From NCBI GenBank assembly GCA_963843755.1, contig CAWJLS010000002.1, positions 558,001-622,000 of the forward strand: a DNA stretch of 64,000 nt, given 5' to 3'. Numbering within the stretch: position 1 is the first letter of the stretch; each line of letters begins with the position of its first letter. The position numbers were made by a program, and so were the translations under genes. The notes beneath the pieces are model-generated. The model did no database searches. It saw only the letters and a list, made by a program, of their open reading frames with translations, and was not told the DNA's origin. This DNA comes from CAWJLS01 sp963843755 (GTDB lineage: Bacteria; Acidobacteriota; Thermoanaerobaculia; Multivoradales; DATKCC01). This document shows, in pieces, positions 49,555-58,427 of this stretch.

Positions 49555-51687
49555 CTACTCGACGGTCGTGCCCAGCCAGGCGGCCAGGTGGGCGCGCTGG
49601 GCGTCGGTCGCGTCCGGGGCGACCTCGAGCTCCCAGGTCTCCTCCGGCTCGTCCCCGAAGGTCACGTCGAGCTCGAGGAGCCGTTCGCGCCGCGCCACCA
49701 GGAGGGTCGACTTCTGTCCCGGACGGAAGGCCTCCAGCCGTTCGTCGAGGCCGCGGGGAGGGACCCGGAACCCGCCGATGGCCACCAGCTCGTCGCCCGG
49801 CGACAGGCCGGCGTCGTAGGCCGGCGTGCCCCGCGGTACCGAGGTGATCTCGAGCAGGCCGTCCTCGACCCGGCTCTCGGCGCCGAGCCAGGCGGCGGGC
49901 TCCTTCTTGTCGTCGTCGCCCGGGTCGCCGTGCTCGGCGGCCTCGTCGGCCCGGTCGGCCTGGTCGGCCCTGCCGGTCGAATCGGCCCGATCCGCCGCTC
50001 CTGCCGCGCTGTGATGGGCGTCGTCCGGATCGGTCGGCGTCGCCTCGCCGTCCGCGGCCGGTTTCTCGTGGTCCTTCGGCGGCTTGAACCGCAGCCCGAA
50101 CCACTCCAGGGCGCGGTCGTAGTCGAGCTCGTCGGTCGAGGTCAGCGCCTGGTTGAGCAGCCCGTCGAGCGAACGGCCGGCGGTCTCGGCGAGGATGCGG
50201 CTCAGCGCCTGCTCGGTGAAGCGCTCGCCGTCGGGGTGCTCCGCCTTGGCGCCGCCGTCCTTGCCGTAGCGGCTCCAGGCGAGGCGCAGGGCGTCGTCGA
50301 GGCTCCGCTGGCCGTCGGTGTAGCGCCGGATGGCGGCGTCGAGGAGGAACGCCACCACCGCCCCCTTGGTGTAGTAGCTGACCGCGCTGTTGATCGTGTC
50401 CTCGTCCGGTCGGTAGAGCTTGATCCAGGCGTCGAAGGAAGACCCTTCGAGGGTCTGGACCTTGCGCCCCGGCGTCGTCTGGAGCCGTTTGATCAGCTTC
50501 GAGAGGCTCTCGAGCCACTCCTTGCGCGTCGACAGGCCGGCCCGGTGCACCAGCAGGTCGCCGTAGTAGGAGGTGAACCCTTCGGCGATCCAGAGCTGGC
50601 GGGTGTAGTTCTCCTGCTCGTAGTCGAAGCTCACGAGCGCGGCCGGGCGGAGCCGCTTGACGTTCCAGGCGTGGAACAGCTCGTGGGCCACCAGGCCGAG
50701 CCAGGAGAGGTACCCCTCGCGGGTGCCCATCTTCCAGCGGCTGGTCATCAAGACCGACGAGTCGGCGTGCTCGAGGCCGCCCCGGCCTTCGACGATCAGG
50801 TTGATGAACAGGTACTTCTGGTAGGGCAGCTCGCCCCAGAACGCCCGCTCGGCACGGACGATCTTGGCCATGTCCGAGACCGCCTTCTCGCCCTCCCAGG
50901 GGCCGCTCTCGCCGTGGGCCAGCACCTGGTGGGGCACGCCGTCGACCTCGAGGTCGTAGAGGTGACCGTTGCCGGCGTAGATCGGCGCGTCGACCAGGGT
51001 GTCGAAGTCGGGCGCCTGGTAGGCATGGGGCGCGGGCTCGCCGGCCGGATCGAGCAGCGGGTCGAGGCTGGTGGCCGTCCGCTGCCAGCCGTCGGGGAGC
51101 TCGACGCGCACCCGGTACGGCCCGGGCGCCGGGCCGTCGGGCGTGGCCGGAACCAGGTAGGTGGCGGCGCCGTTGAGCAGGGCGAAGTCCGGGTCGACGA
51201 AGTTGGTCCGGACCGTCAGCTCGTGGCAGTAGAGGGTGTAGCGCACCACGACCGGCGTGCCTCCCTCGGTGTCGGGGACGGCGATCCGCCAGCGGTTCTT
51301 GGTCACCTTGACCGCTGCCAGCGCAGTGCCGTCCTCGGTCGCCGCCTGGAGCGACTCGACGTGCCGGGCGTACTCGCGGACCAGGTAGGAGCCCGGCGTC
51401 CAGACCGCCATCATCAGCTCCAGGCTGCCGCCGTGGGTCGCCTGGGCGGGGATGTGCGCCTCCACTCTCACCTGGTGGGTGGCGGGCGCGGGGATGTGGA
51501 GGATGTACTCGACGCTCGGCCGGCCGGGCCGGGCGGATGGGCCGGGTGCGATCGCTGGGGACATGGCGTAGAGGGCGTCGGCCGCCGGTGGAACCCACCC
51601 GAGAAAGGCGAGCACGGCGAGGACCGCTGGCAGGGGGAGTCGTCGGAGGAGCGCCGGGAGTGCGCCACTGGGGCCTGCGCGGTGCAT
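49555..51687 (-). CDS. M61-family metallopeptidase with PDZ domain
   Basis: The 710-residue product has a signal peptide (residues about 15-38), an M61 N-terminal beta domain, the zinc site VAHELFHAWNVKRLRP near residue 333 with the third ligand Glu in IAEGFTSYYGD near 366, and a C-terminal PDZ domain (about 600-690) with the binding loop GLSPGDELVAIGG. A 50-residue Asp/Ala/Arg-rich low-complexity insert interrupts the C-terminal part. M61 enzymes cleave N-terminal Gly or Ala residues. The TAAGGT box 9 nt upstream supports the start. Confidence 0.93.
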   Translation of the reverse strand: MHRAGPSGALPALLRRLPLPAVLAVLAFLGWVPPAADALYAMSPAIAPGPSARPGRPSVEYILHIPAPATHQVRVEAHIPAQATHGGSLELMMAVWTPGSYLVREYARHVESLQAATEDGTALAAVKVTKNRWRIAVPDTEGGTPVVVRYTLYCHELTVRTNFVDPDFALLNGAATYLVPATPDGPAPGPYRVRVELPDGWQRTATSLDPLLDPAGEPAPHAYQAPDFDTLVDAPIYAGNGHLYDLEVDGVPHQVLAHGESGPWEGEKAVSDMAKIVRAERAFWGELPYQKYLFINLIVEGRGGLEHADSSVLMTSRWKMGTREGYLSWLGLVAHELFHAWNVKRLRPAALVSFDYEQENYTRQLWIAEGFTSYYGDLLVHRAGLSTRKEWLESLSKLIKRLQTTPGRKVQTLEGSSFDAWIKLYRPDEDTINSAVSYYTKGAVVAFLLDAAIRRYTDGQRSLDDALRLAWSRYGKDGGAKAEHPDGERFTEQALSRILAETAGRSLDGLLNQALTSTDELDYDRALEWFGLRFKPPKDHEKPAADGEATPTDPDDAHHSAAGAADRADSTGRADQADRADEAAEHGDPGDDDKKEPAAWLGAESRVEDGLLEITSVPRGTPAYDAGLSPGDELVAIGGFRVPPRGLDERLEAFRPGQKSTLLVARRERLLELDVTFGDEPEETWELEVAPDATDAQRAHLAAWLGTTVE

Positions 51688-51696
51688 GCCCGATGA

Positions 51697-51702
51697 ACCT
51701 TA
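51697..51702 (-). promoter_or_regulatory. -10 box of M61 peptidase gene
   Basis: TAAGGT (minus strand) ends 9 nt before the start codon; leaderless arrangement. Confidence 0.4.
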
Positions 51703-51728
51703 CCGTATTCCGGACCCGGTCGAGGCGG

Positions 51729-51734
51729 TAGACT
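51729..51734 (+). promoter_or_regulatory. -10 box of aminotransferase gene
   Basis: TAGACT lies 19 nt before ATG 51754; the short leader carries GGAGGG. Confidence 0.4.
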
Positions 51735-51753
51735 TCGCACCCGGAGGGTATGT

Positions 51754-53106
51754 ATGACTGACCAGGTTTCGTCCCCGGCCGAAGAGCTGAACCGAACGAT
51801 CGAAGAGGCCTCGCCGGCCCTGCACGCGGCGCTGTCGCCGCTGGGGCTGCGCGCGGTCTTCCCCCTGGACATCCCGTTCCAGGCGGGGCAGGCCCGCGGC
51901 AAGAGGTTCAACGGCACGATCGGCCAGATCACCGACGGCCGCGGCGGCGCGGTGCCTCTACCGTCGATGGCGGCGGCCCTGGGAGGGATGGAGCCGGAGG
52001 ACCGCAACCGGGCGCTCCTCTACTCGCCGGTCCAGGGCATCGCCGACGTGCGGTCGCTGTGGCGGAGCTGGCAGCGGCGCGGGCTGGACGACGACGCCGG
52101 CGGAGACGGCTGGGAGTCGACCCTCCCGAACGTCACGGTCGGCCTGACCCACGGGCTCTCCCTGGTGGCCGATCTGTTCGCCGGTGCGCCGAATGGGCGC
52201 GCCCGCACCGTGGCCGTGCCCTATCCGTTCTGGGGGAACTACCGCCAGGCGTTCGCCCTCCGGACCGGCGCTCGCATCGTGACGGCGCCGGCCTACCGGC
52301 ACGGACGGTTCAACCCCCGGGCGCTCGGCGAGGCGCTGGAGGCGGCGGAGCTCGCCCCGGGGGAGCCGGCGATCGCCATCGCCAACTTCCCGTCGAACCC
52401 GGGCGGCTACTCGCCGACCGCCGCGGAGCGGGACGAGGTGGTGGAGTCGCTGGTGGAGGCGGCCGACGAGCGGCCGCTGGTGGTGGTCTGCGACGACGCC
52501 TACGCCGGCCTGGTGTACGAGGACGGCGCCCCGTCCCGATCGATGTTCTGGGATCTCCAGGGGATCCACCCCGACCTGGTGCCGGTCAAGGTCGACGGAG
52601 CCACCAAGGAGTTCTCGTTCTTCGGCGGGCGGGTCGGCTTCATCACCTTCCCGTTCGCCCCGGACAGCCCTGTGGCCGAGGCGCTCGAGAGCAAGGTCAA
52701 GTGCCTGGTGCGCGCAGCGGTCGGCTCGCCGGTGGCGGCCAGCCAGGCGGTGCTCCTGGCGGCGCTCCGGAGCGACGACGCGGCCGGGCAGGTGGAGGCG
52801 GTGCGGCGGCTGCTCGCGGGCCGGTACCGCGTGCTCCGCGACGCCCTGGCCGCGGTCGATCGGGACCTGCTCCAGCCGCTGCCGTTCAACTCCGGCTGCT
52901 TCGCCCTGGTCGAGCTGGGCGAGCGCGCCCGCCAGGCGGGCCTGCTGGCCGACGCGGTGCGCCGCCACCTACTCGAGAGCGAGGACACCGGGCTGGTCTC
53001 GATCGGCGAGAGCTTCCTGCGCATCGCCCACTGCTCGGTCGAGGAGGGCAGCCTGCCGGAGCTGGTCGAGCGCCTGGAACGCGGCGTTCGGGAGCTCTGC
53101 GGATGA
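51754..53106 (+). CDS. PLP-dependent aminotransferase, class I/II
   Basis: The 450-residue product has fold type I features: the cofactor region VGLTHGLSLVADLF near residue 129, ANFPSNPGGYSPT near 210, VVCDDAYAGLVYED near 247 (PLP-ring Asp and Tyr), and the Schiff-base Lys in VDGATKEFSFFGGRVGF near 286. It most resembles aromatic or tyrosine aminotransferases; the substrate is not certain. Its stop overlaps the start of the ZIP transporter gene (ATGA). Confidence 0.9.
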   Translation: MTDQVSSPAEELNRTIEEASPALHAALSPLGLRAVFPLDIPFQAGQARGKRFNGTIGQITDGRGGAVPLPSMAAALGGMEPEDRNRALLYSPVQGIADVRSLWRSWQRRGLDDDAGGDGWESTLPNVTVGLTHGLSLVADLFAGAPNGRARTVAVPYPFWGNYRQAFALRTGARIVTAPAYRHGRFNPRALGEALEAAELAPGEPAIAIANFPSNPGGYSPTAAERDEVVESLVEAADERPLVVVCDDAYAGLVYEDGAPSRSMFWDLQGIHPDLVPVKVDGATKEFSFFGGRVGFITFPFAPDSPVAEALESKVKCLVRAAVGSPVAASQAVLLAALRSDDAAGQVEAVRRLLAGRYRVLRDALAAVDRDLLQPLPFNSGCFALVELGERARQAGLLADAVRRHLLESEDTGLVSIGESFLRIAHCSVEEGSLPELVERLERGVRELCG

Positions 53107-54569
53107 CCCCTCCGATCCTGACGGTGCTGCTCTACAGCAGCATCGCCGCCGCCCTGTCCATCGCCGGGGTGGTGCCGCTGATCGTGCGCGACCGCCTGCC
53201 GCTCGCCTGGATGGGCTGGGCCAACGCGCTCGCCGGCGGGGTGATGATCGGCGCCGCCTACGCCCTGACCGCCCACGTCGACCAGGCGCCCGAGCTGGCC
53301 GCCGGGGCGTTTCTGGGGATTCTCTTCATCCACTGGACCCACATCGGGGCGGGCGCCGCCGAGCTCGACCTCAACCGGGTGGACCAGATGGAGCCGGCGT
53401 ACGGCTACCGGGTGATGCTCCTGACCGTGCTCCACTCCGGCTGGGAAGGGGTGGCGATCGGCGCCGCGGCGGTGGTCGATCTCTCCTTCGGCATCTTCCT
53501 CGCCCTGGCGCTGGCGGTCCACAACGTGCCGGAGGCGACGGTGCTGGCCGCGGTGCTGCGGGGGCAGGGGGTGCGGCCCCGGTCGGTAGCCGCCCTGACC
53601 GTGGCGGTCAACGTGCCCCAGGTGCTGCTCGCCGTGTCGGTCTTCGGGGTCGTCTCCGCGGCCCCGGCGGCGCTGCCGTGGGTGGTCGGGTTCGCGGTCG
53701 GCGCGCTGCTCGACCTGGTGTTCGTCGAGCTGCTGTCCGAGTCCTACCGCCAGGCGGGCAAGATCAGCATCGCCGTGGTGGCGGCGGTGTCCATGGGCAT
53801 CGTCGTGCTGGTCGAGTCCGTTCTCGTGAAGGAGGGCACCATGGCGGAGTGGCTGATCGTCGGGTTCTACGGCCTCCTGACCGCCCTGGCCACCGGCCTG
53901 GGCGCGATCCCGTTCCTGTTCGTCCGCAAGCTCTCCGGGCGGACCCTCGCCTACGCCAACGCCATTGCCGCCGGCCTGATGCTCGGCGCCTGCTTCGGCC
54001 TGATCCGCGAGGGCACCTCCTACGGCGGGTGGCAGACCATGACCGGCGCCGTCGTCGGTCTGGTCTTCATCCTGGCGACCGAGCGCTGGCTCGACCGCTT
54101 CAACGTCTCGTTCGGCGACGTCGCCGGAGCCAACGCCAAGAAGATGACGCTGATCGTCATCGTCATGACCGTCCATTCGGTCGCCGAGGGCGTGGCGGTC
54201 GGTGCATCGTTCGGCGGCGGCATGACCCTGGCGGCGGTGATCACCATCGCCATCGCCGTCCACAACATCCCGGAAGGCGTGGCGATCACCGCCGTGCTCC
54301 GTCCCGAAGGGGTGAGCGTCGCCCGGTGCGCGTGGTGGAGCGTCTTCAGCTCGCTGCCCCAGCCGCTGCTGGCGGTGCCGGCGTTCCTGTTCGTCGAGGC
54401 GTTCCAGCCGGGCCTGCCCTACAGCATCGGCTTCGCCGCCGGGGCGATGGTCTTCATGGTGTTCATGGAGCTGTTGCCGGAGGCGTTCGAGGAGGCGCCG
54501 CGGGCGGGGATCGGGCTGGTGACGAGCGTGACGCTGGTGGCGATGGTGCTGTTCCAGCGGTTCCTCTGA
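53103..54569 (+). CDS. Tandem ZIP-family metal transporter (two ZIP domains in one chain)
   Basis: The 488-residue product contains two complete ZIP units. The first (about 1-240) has metal-site motifs HSGWEGVAIG near 110 and HNVPEATVLA near 140. The second (about 246-488) has HSVAEGVAVG near 358 and HNIPEGVAIT near 387. Typical ZIP proteins have one such pair and work as dimers, so this is a covalent dimer-like fusion. In-frame ATG 53841 could start the second half alone. It overlaps the aminotransferase gene by 4 bp. Zinc, iron or manganese may be the substrate. Confidence 0.88.
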   Translation: MTPPILTVLLYSSIAAALSIAGVVPLIVRDRLPLAWMGWANALAGGVMIGAAYALTAHVDQAPELAAGAFLGILFIHWTHIGAGAAELDLNRVDQMEPAYGYRVMLLTVLHSGWEGVAIGAAAVVDLSFGIFLALALAVHNVPEATVLAAVLRGQGVRPRSVAALTVAVNVPQVLLAVSVFGVVSAAPAALPWVVGFAVGALLDLVFVELLSESYRQAGKISIAVVAAVSMGIVVLVESVLVKEGTMAEWLIVGFYGLLTALATGLGAIPFLFVRKLSGRTLAYANAIAAGLMLGACFGLIREGTSYGGWQTMTGAVVGLVFILATERWLDRFNVSFGDVAGANAKKMTLIVIVMTVHSVAEGVAVGASFGGGMTLAAVITIAIAVHNIPEGVAITAVLRPEGVSVARCAWWSVFSSLPQPLLAVPAFLFVEAFQPGLPYSIGFAAGAMVFMVFMELLPEAFEEAPRAGIGLVTSVTLVAMVLFQRFL

Positions 54570-54574
54570 GTTTC

Positions 54575-54942
54575 CTCACCCTCGACCTGGTCGACATCCG
54601 TCAGGTGGCGGCCAGGGCGACGTGGTCGGTGGGGTGGTCGCCACCGGCGAGGAGTGGGCGCGGACTCTGCGCCCGGTGCGCGTGGCGAGCGGAGCCATCC
54701 TTCACCCCCTGGCCGGCTATCTCCTGCTCCGGGGTCTGCCGACTCTGCCCATGCGCGCCGAGCGGGCCTGGGAGACGGCGATCGCCCTGGCTCGCCGCCT
54801 GGAGTCCCACCCGGCCGGCGAGCGGGCGCTCTACCCCGGGCTGGGGCGCGGAGCGGACCTGGTCGGAACCCAGATGGCCGGTCCGGGGGCGATCCTCGCG
54901 TTCGAGCCGGTCGGCGGCTGCCTGACCGCCTTCGGCGGTTGA
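54575..54942 (+). pseudogene. Remnant of Cys/Met-metabolism PLP enzyme (cystathionine gamma-synthase family)
   Basis: Two pieces survive in different frames. LTLDLVDIRQVAARA (from 54575) matches the segment just before the PLP Asp in this family. GDVVGGVVATGEE, then GAILHPLAGYLLLRGLPTLPMRAERA and YPGLG...DLVGTQMAGPGAILAFE (to 54942) match the region after the PLP Lys. The PLP Asp and Lys, both ends and reading-frame continuity are lost. It follows the ZIP gene by 5 bp. Confidence 0.75.
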
Positions 54943-55041
54943 GGGCGGGTTGGACGATTTTGTGGTCCTCACGGCGCGTAGTACGATGCGTCGACGTTTC
55001 GTATATCCAAAATATCCGCAGAACTGGAAACGGAGGACTCC

Positions 55042-55395
55042 TTGAAGATCGTCGCTCTGGTCTCGATTCTCCTTCTGGCGCCGGTGGCCCTGTCGGCCGC
55101 CGAGGCGCCGGCACCGGTCCCGGCTGCGCCGGATCACGTCGATGCGCAGCTCCCCGTCCAGCCCGCGGAGGCGGTGCCTTCGACGGACGCTCTCTCTTCG
55201 ACGGAGGTGCTGCCGTCGGCGGCGGTGCTCCCCTCGGACGCTCCGCTCCAGTGGACGCCCGCTCCCGTCCCCCAGTCTCTCAACTGCGCCTACTTCAGCG
55301 ACAGCTACTGCACCTACAAGTGGAACAAGTTCGCCTTCTGCTGTGACGTGGTCTGGGCCGCGCCGAACGCCTACTGCCCCAGAATCTGTGAGTGA
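55042..55395 (+). CDS. Small secreted Cys-rich protein
   Basis: The 117-residue product has a signal peptide (MKIVALVSILLLAPVALSAAEA), a Pro/Ser/Ala-rich spacer (20-77), and a C-terminal module with six Cys (LNCAYFSDSYCTYK, FCCDVV, YCPRICE), suggesting three disulfides. TTG 55042 is the start, with GGAGG 5 nt upstream. The upstream 80 bp are AT-rich for this window and probably hold the promoter. Function is unknown; a secreted peptide or surface adhesion module is possible. Confidence 0.75.
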   Translation: MKIVALVSILLLAPVALSAAEAPAPVPAAPDHVDAQLPVQPAEAVPSTDALSSTEVLPSAAVLPSDAPLQWTPAPVPQSLNCAYFSDSYCTYKWNKFAFCCDVVWAAPNAYCPRICE

Positions 55396-55444
55396 GGCCG
55401 GGAGGTCGGGAACGAGAAAGCCCGCCGCCCGCCGTGCGCCGCCG

Positions 55445-55714
55445 TCAGGCGCGACCGGGAACGCCGTCGAAGAAGTCGACCTCTCCGGTCTCGAGGGAGC
55501 ACTCGGCGCCGACGACCAGCAGCTCGTCGGTCTCGATCAGCTCTTCCAGCACCTGGGAGCCGTGGCGCAGGTGGTTGGCGGAGGCGCGCACGTTGGCTCG
55601 GACGGCGTGGTGGACGAGCGCCTGCCGGTCCTTCTCGCCGGTACCGAGCCGGCCGGCGACGAACCGGCGGTTCCCTTCTCGTAGGCGCTCCAACGCTTCG
55701 ACTGCCGAGATCAC
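55445..55714 (-). pseudogene. Beta-carbonic anhydrase remnant with core deleted
   Basis: From GTG 55714 the frame reads VISAVEALERLREGNRRFVAGRL, then jumps directly to the C-terminal part (ALVHHAVRANVRASANHLRHGS to GEVDFFDGVPG). Compared with the copy at 57779, about 110 residues including all zinc ligands (CSDSR, HxxC) are missing. The reading frame is intact, so a short protein could be made, but it cannot be a carbonic anhydrase. Confidence 0.8.
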
Positions 55715-55828
55715 GACGCTCGCTCTCCTTTCCGGTGGTTTTCTGCCGAGCCTCTTGGGGGGCGGCCCAGCCCTGATCGGTCCGGATCGGCCCGGACCGA
55801 TCGAGCGTACCCCGATCCGTGGAGAGAC

Positions 55829-55857
55829 TTGACGCAGAGAATCGTTTAATGCATAAT
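55829..55857 (+). promoter_or_regulatory. Sigma-70-like promoter of gene 55982
   Basis: TTGACG (55829-55834), 17-nt spacer, CATAAT (55852-55857). This is the clearest -35/-10 pair in the window. It implies a leader of about 118 nt. Confidence 0.55.
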
Positions 55858-55981
55858 CATCGATGAGCTCAAATGAGGTGCACCTGTTCGTGTGAAGCAC
55901 GGCCACAGAGCCGAAACGAGCACGGGCGCACCGCAGGAAAGCGGCGCGTCCGAGGATTCAGTACACAAGGAGTAGAGCAGA

Positions 55982-56341
55982 ATGCATCGTACGGTAGTTC
56001 TCAGCCTCATGGTGATGGTCGCGTTCCTGGGGTTCGCGGCGACCGCGTCCGCGAACTGCACCAACCCGCCGGTCGCTCACGACGACGTCTACAACATGTC
56101 GATGAACGGCACCATCAACATCTATTTCGCGGATCTCGCTTCGAACGACACCGACGCGGACGGCGACAGCCTGAGCGCCTACGTGAGCGGCGCTCCGTCC
56201 ACCGGGTCCTTCTGCGGCATCGCTCCGACCGGCGTCTGCTACCAGCCGCCCACGGGCTTCACTGGCCTGGTCTCCATTCCCTACGAAGTGACCGACGGTT
56301 GCAACACCGACGGTGGGGATGTGTTCATCTTCGTCCAGTAG
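55982..56341 (+). CDS. Small secreted Ig-like (cadherin/VCBS-type) domain protein
   Basis: A signal peptide (MHRTVVLSLMVMVAFLGFAATASA) is followed by one Ig-like domain with PPVAHDDVYNMSMNG, LASNDTDADGDSLSAYVSG and PYEVTDGCNTDGG. The pattern is typical of tandem-95/cadherin-like repeats, normally found in long adhesins; here a single repeat is secreted alone, with four Cys that may form disulfides. AAGGAG lies about 10 nt before ATG 55982. Confidence 0.8.
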   Translation: MHRTVVLSLMVMVAFLGFAATASANCTNPPVAHDDVYNMSMNGTINIYFADLASNDTDADGDSLSAYVSGAPSTGSFCGIAPTGVCYQPPTGFTGLVSIPYEVTDGCNTDGGDVFIFVQ

Positions 56342-56496
56342 GAGCGGTCTTCCGCGACGATCCCCGGGCGGCCGATCCTCCCCGGATCCGCCGTTCCGGG
56401 GCTCGTCGCCACCACCTCGACACCTCGACAGGCCGGCCGCGTCCGGGCCTGCCGCGCCGCCGCTCTGCCCCGAGGCAGCGGCTCAGGCGCGCCGGC

Positions 56497-56632
56497 TCAG
56501 ACGCGCCGGCCGACTTCGTCGTACTCGTAGACCCCGCGACCGACCTTCCTGCCCAGGCGGCCGGCCTGGACGTACTGGACCAGCAGGCGGCTCGGGCGGT
56601 AGGTTTCGCCCAGGGTCTGGTGGAGGTGCCCA
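56497..56632 (-). pseudogene. Duplicated 3' fragment of 3-hydroxybutyryl-CoA dehydrogenase gene
   Basis: The stretch 56511-56627 matches 59478-59594 (the end of the intact hbd gene) at 115 of 117 positions. It encodes HQTLGETYRPSRLLVQYVQ and GRGVYEYDEVG, then a different tail and a stop. No start or NAD-binding domain is present. Confidence 0.85.
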
Positions 56633-56635
56633 GGC

Positions 56636-57586
56636 TCACGCGGCGAGCGTCGCCGGCGCCGCGGACCCTACTCCAAGGAGCCGCTGCGTCCAGAGCTTGA
56701 CCGCGTCGTTGAACAGGATGATGCGGATGGTCTCGGCGATGCGGAAGAGCGCGTAGCTCTTCATGCGCTCGAACGTGATCCGCGCTTGCTTCACGGCCTC
56801 GTTGATGACCCCCAGGCCTGGTGAGGTCAGGACGATGTCGGCCGCCGCCCGCGCCGCATCCGTGGCGTTCGAGACGGCGATGCCGCAGTCGGCTTTCTTG
56901 AGCGCCGGCGCGTCCTTGACTCCGTCGCCGGTCGTGCCGACGATGCGGAACTTGGTGTGGCAGCCGGTGTTGATCACCACCGCCAGCATCTCCCCCTGCT
57001 TGACGATCGTGTTGGCATAGGCCACGTCGTCGGCCTTCTTGCTCACGGGCAGGGACTCACCGGCGAGGGCGGACTGGTCGAGCAGGAGCTAGTCGCCGTC
57101 CAGCAGCTGCACGTCGGCCGGGACGATGTTTCCGAGCCGCAGCTTCACGACGTCGCCGGGAACGAGCTCGCGGGCGGGAATCGTGGCGAACGCGCCGTCA
57201 CGGCGCACGGCGACCTCGTTGGCCAGGCGCTGCTTGAGGGCGTTGAGGGCGTTGAGCGCCCGGTGCTCCTGGAAGAAGTCGAGACCCGCGTTCACCAGGA
57301 GCATCACCAGGATGATCGAGAAGTCCTCCCACTTGCCGACCACCGCGGAGAGGATCGCCGCGACCTCGATCATCCAGGGGATCGGCCCCCAGAAGCGCCG
57401 GGCGAAGCGGTGCCAGAGCGGCTCTTCCTTCTCCTCGATCTCGTTGGGGCCGAAGCGTGCCAACCGCCCTTGTGCCTCGGACTGGCCCAGGCCCCGGTCG
57501 GCGACCACGCCGAGGTGTTCCAGGGTCATCTCGACGCTCTGGCCGGCGTAGTCGTCGGTGCGTTGCAGGGAATCCCGGCAGATCAT
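56636..57586 (-). pseudogene. Remnant of type III P-type (proton) ATPase
   Basis: From 57586 the frame gives the cation-ATPase N-terminus, helices 1-2 (PIPWMIEVAAILSAVVG, FSIILVMLLVNAGLDFFQEH) and the actuator domain (ELVPGDVVKLRLGNIVPADV). At 57089-57091 a TAG replaces the Tyr of the usual GDYLLVDQSALTGES motif. It then continues to TGCHTKFRIVG and jumps to TTGDGVKDAPALKKAD, so the phosphorylation (DKTGT) and nucleotide domains are deleted; GDGVND is also changed to GDGVKD. The C-terminal helices are lost. It is clearly inactive. Confidence 0.85.
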
Positions 57587-57778
57587 CGGCTGGAAGGTCC
57601 ATCGGCGAGCCCTTCGTTCTGCCGTCCGCGGTCCATTCCGCGACCACCTGGAGTCCATGATACTCCCGAGGGGCCGGCTCCCGAGCGGTCGTCGACGGGG
57701 TATCCTTCGTCCGCCGGAGGAGGTGCGGTGGGCGGCTCCGGCGTCTCGGACGCTTCGAACCCAGAAAGGAAGGCGATC

Positions 57779-58409
57779 ATGATCTCGGCACGGGAAGCAC
57801 TCGAACGACTTCAGGAGGGGAACCGGCGGTTCGTGGCCGGGCGGTTGGACCTCGGCGCCGCGGCCGACGAGGCCCGGCGGAGCGAGCTGGTCGAAGGGCA
57901 GGAGCCGTTCGCCGCCATCCTCGGCTGCTCGGACTCCCGCGTACCGGCGGAGATCGTCTTCGATCAGGGCCTGGGGGATCTCTTCGTGATTCGCGTGGCC
58001 GGCAACATCGTCGCGCCGTCGCTGGTCGGCAGCGTCGAGTTCGCCGCGGACAAGCTCGGCACTCGCCTGGTGGTGGTCATGGGCCACTCCGGCTGCGGTG
58101 CGGTTCAGGCGACGCTCGACGAGCTCGAGCGGCCATCCGGAGAGCCGCTCCCCCAACCTGCACTCGATCGTCGAGCGGATCCGACCCTCGGTCCAGCCCC
58201 TGCTCGAAACCGAGCTCAAGAGCGACCGGCCGGCCCTCGTCCACCACGCCGTCCGGGCGAACGTCCGCGCCTCCGCCAACCACCTGCGTCACGGCTCCGA
58301 GGTTCTGGAGCGGTTGATCGACACCGAGGGTCTCCTCGTCGTCGGTGCCGAGTACTCCCTCGAAACCGGCGAGGTCGACTTCTTCGACGGGGTGGACAAG
58401 CTCTCGTAG
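57779..58409 (+). pseudogene. Beta-carbonic anhydrase with C-terminal frameshift
   Basis: From ATG 57779 (AAAGGAAGG upstream) the frame encodes an intact active site: ILGCSDSRVPAEIVFDQGLG and VVMGHSGCGAVQATLDEL with both Cys, Asp-Arg and His. At about 58149-58154, in a run of five C, the frame is lost. The expected C-terminus (SPNLHSIVERIRP to GEVDFFDGVDKLS) continues in the next frame to the stop at 58409. One missing base explains it; either a real mutation or a sequencing error in the homopolymer. Confidence 0.8.
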
Positions 58410-58427
58410 GAGAGCCTGCTCTCCGAC

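Noticed and set aside
48472..51696. 1074-codon plus-strand frame opposite the DsbD-like and M61 genes
   Set aside because: Opposite strand encodes recognised domains; this frame has none.
56325..56639. 104-codon minus-strand frame
   Set aside because: It is out of frame with the hbd fragment encoded at the same place, which matches the intact gene at 115 of 117 bases.
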